From contig NZ_JAERQF010000037.1 of assembly GCF_016734815.1 (NCBI RefSeq), positions 1 through 53,097 of the forward strand: a stretch of DNA of 53,097 bases, read 5' to 3'. The notes below the pieces were generated by a model. That model ran no database searches, was not told the DNA's origin, and saw only the letters and a program-made list of their open reading frames with translations. Both the position numbers and the translations under genes were made by a program. Shown here piece by piece: positions 52,673 to 53,097 of this stretch (position 1 is the stretch's first letter; each line of letters starts with the position of its first letter). This DNA comes from Hymenobacter rubidus. Its GTDB lineage: Bacteria; Bacteroidota; Bacteroidia; Cytophagales; Hymenobacteraceae.

Positions 52673-52833
52673 CTAGGCCGGGGTGAGGTCGGATTTCGAC
52701 CTTCGTTCATCTATGCGCTTCGCCTGTCGAATCAGGGAATTTGGGCGTCGAAAATCGATTTATTGATTTTGCATGGTTATGGAAATAGTGCTTTCCCTCT
52801 GGTCCTAAGCAATTGGATTGTTAATAAAAAAAA

Positions 52834-52857
52834 CGGCGACTGAAGTATCAGTCGCCG
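52834..52857 (-). terminator. Rho-independent terminator for the disrupted gene at the right end
   Basis: CGGCGACTGA (52834-52843) pairs with TCAGTCGCCG (52848-52857). On the minus strand the stem is followed by eight T residues (the A8 run at 52826-52833). It lies about 10 bp after the stop of the 52867-53023 fragment. Confidence 0.82.
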
Positions 52858-52866
52858 CTTCTGTTT

Positions 52867-53023
52867 CTACCGGCTAAGGTTATCCAGGTCGTTTTGGTCG
52901 CGCGGGCGGCCGGCGGCGCGCTTCGCTTGAAGCAGGTGTTGGTACTGAATCAGCCGGACAATCAGGCCATCCTGTTCGATATCGGTAGCTGCCGCGTAGG
53001 CTTCGGCAAATTCCGGCCCTTTA
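52867..53023 (-). pseudogene. C-terminal fragment of a gene cut by an IS630-type element
   Basis: About 51 codons, SKGPEFAEAYAAATDIEQ then DGLIVRLIQYQHLLQAKRAAGRPRDQNDLDNLSR, ending at TAG (52867-52869). There is no start: the frame runs straight into the end of an insertion sequence at a TA dinucleotide (53022-53023). The LLQAKRAAGRPRDQNDLDNL ending resembles the tail of some nucleotidyltransferase-like proteins (KRATGRPKDLADxE pattern), but the domain itself is missing, so that identity is only a suggestion. Confidence 0.5.
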
Positions 53024-53097
53024 GAGCGGGTTTCAAGTTAGTGTACGTGGTAGCCACAATGGCCAAACCAGTTTTTAGCGTCCTGTTCGCTTATCCA
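53024..53097 (-). mobile_element. End of an IS630-type insertion sequence (partial, runs off right edge)
   Basis: It begins GAGCGGGTTTCAAGTTAGTG after a TA. The same end is found on the MITE at 37518. On the minus strand the last transposase codons are visible: WISEQDAKNWFGHCGYHVH, then TAA at 53038-53040. A C-terminus of this NWF(x)HCGY type is common in IS630/Tc1-mariner transposases. The stop lies inside the inverted repeat. Confidence 0.6.
53038..53097 (-). CDS. IS630-type transposase, C-terminal end only
   Basis: Nineteen residues (WISEQDAKNWFGHCGYHVH) then TAA. The pattern D-x2-NWF-x-HCGY matches the end of many IS630 transposases as I recall them. The catalytic domain lies outside the window. 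Confidence 0.5.
   Translation of the reverse strand, partial: WISEQDAKNWFGHCGYHVH

Noticed and set aside
52637..52843. 68-codon plus-strand frame near the right end
   Set aside because: It overlaps the promoter of the small secreted protein and the start of a terminator, and lacks a signal, a motif or a good start context.

Overview
The window comes from a GC-rich member of the Bacteroidota, most likely Hymenobacter or a close relative (Cytophagales). Evidence: a porU-porV pair of the type IX secretion system, many genes preceded by the Bacteroidota -7 box TAnnTTTG, a short NuoG without a molybdopterin domain, CarboxypepD-reg-like and D15-type outer-membrane proteins, and a dense set of dispersed palindromes. 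No rRNA, tRNA or CRISPR array was seen. Genus is an inference from these features; no database search was possible.

Layout. 1-77: end of an IS3-like element cut by the window edge. 0.26-4.1 kb: an uncharacterised set of acyl-CoA dehydrogenase-like protein, PIG-L deacetylase, methyltransferase and a convergent GT2 glycosyltransferase. 4.2-7.0 kb: two paralogous D15-type outer-membrane barrels separated by strong palindromes. 7.1-12.0 kb: a small [2Fe-2S] protein, an ArsR-type regulator divergent from a secreted CarboxypepD-reg protein, NDH-2 and an M16 homologue lacking its zinc motif. 12.1-19.0 kb (minus strand): an MBL-fold hydrolase, pssA, porU and porV. 19.3-23.9 kb: an FAD amine oxidase and a 1087-residue protein joining a degenerate peptidase-like domain, a beta-propeller and an outer-membrane barrel. 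24.0-30.9 kb: cytochrome c maturation genes ccmB, ccmC, ccmD, ccmE and ccmF, interrupted by a secreted protein and a HepT-MntA toxin-antitoxin pair. 31-35.5 kb: housekeeping genes (DUF2520, ferredoxin, IscX, Csp, UbiA-type prenyltransferase, YjjG, a dNMP-kinase-like protein). 35.5-38.1 kb: an accessory patch with a complete IS5-family element, an AT-rich glycosyltransferase, a 164-bp MITE and decayed sequence. 38.4-42.3 kb: pruA, a Uma2 endonuclease and a PAS histidine kinase with a receiver-only regulator. 42.6-51.2 kb: nuoABCDEFGHIJ, closed by a terminator without nuoKLMN. 51.2-53.1 kb: a SWIM protein, a small secreted protein and a gene tail cut by an IS630-type element that runs off the window.

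Themes. The genes centre on respiration and its cofactors: NDH-2 and complex I feed electrons in, the ccm genes make c-type cytochromes, and ferredoxin/IscX serve Fe-S assembly. The outer surface is also well represented (T9SS, D15 barrels, glycosyltransferases). Overlaid on this is a family of about 100-bp palindromes in at least twelve places, three of them inside the nuo cluster, plus heptanucleotide repeats and a MITE whose ends match the IS630-type element at the right edge.
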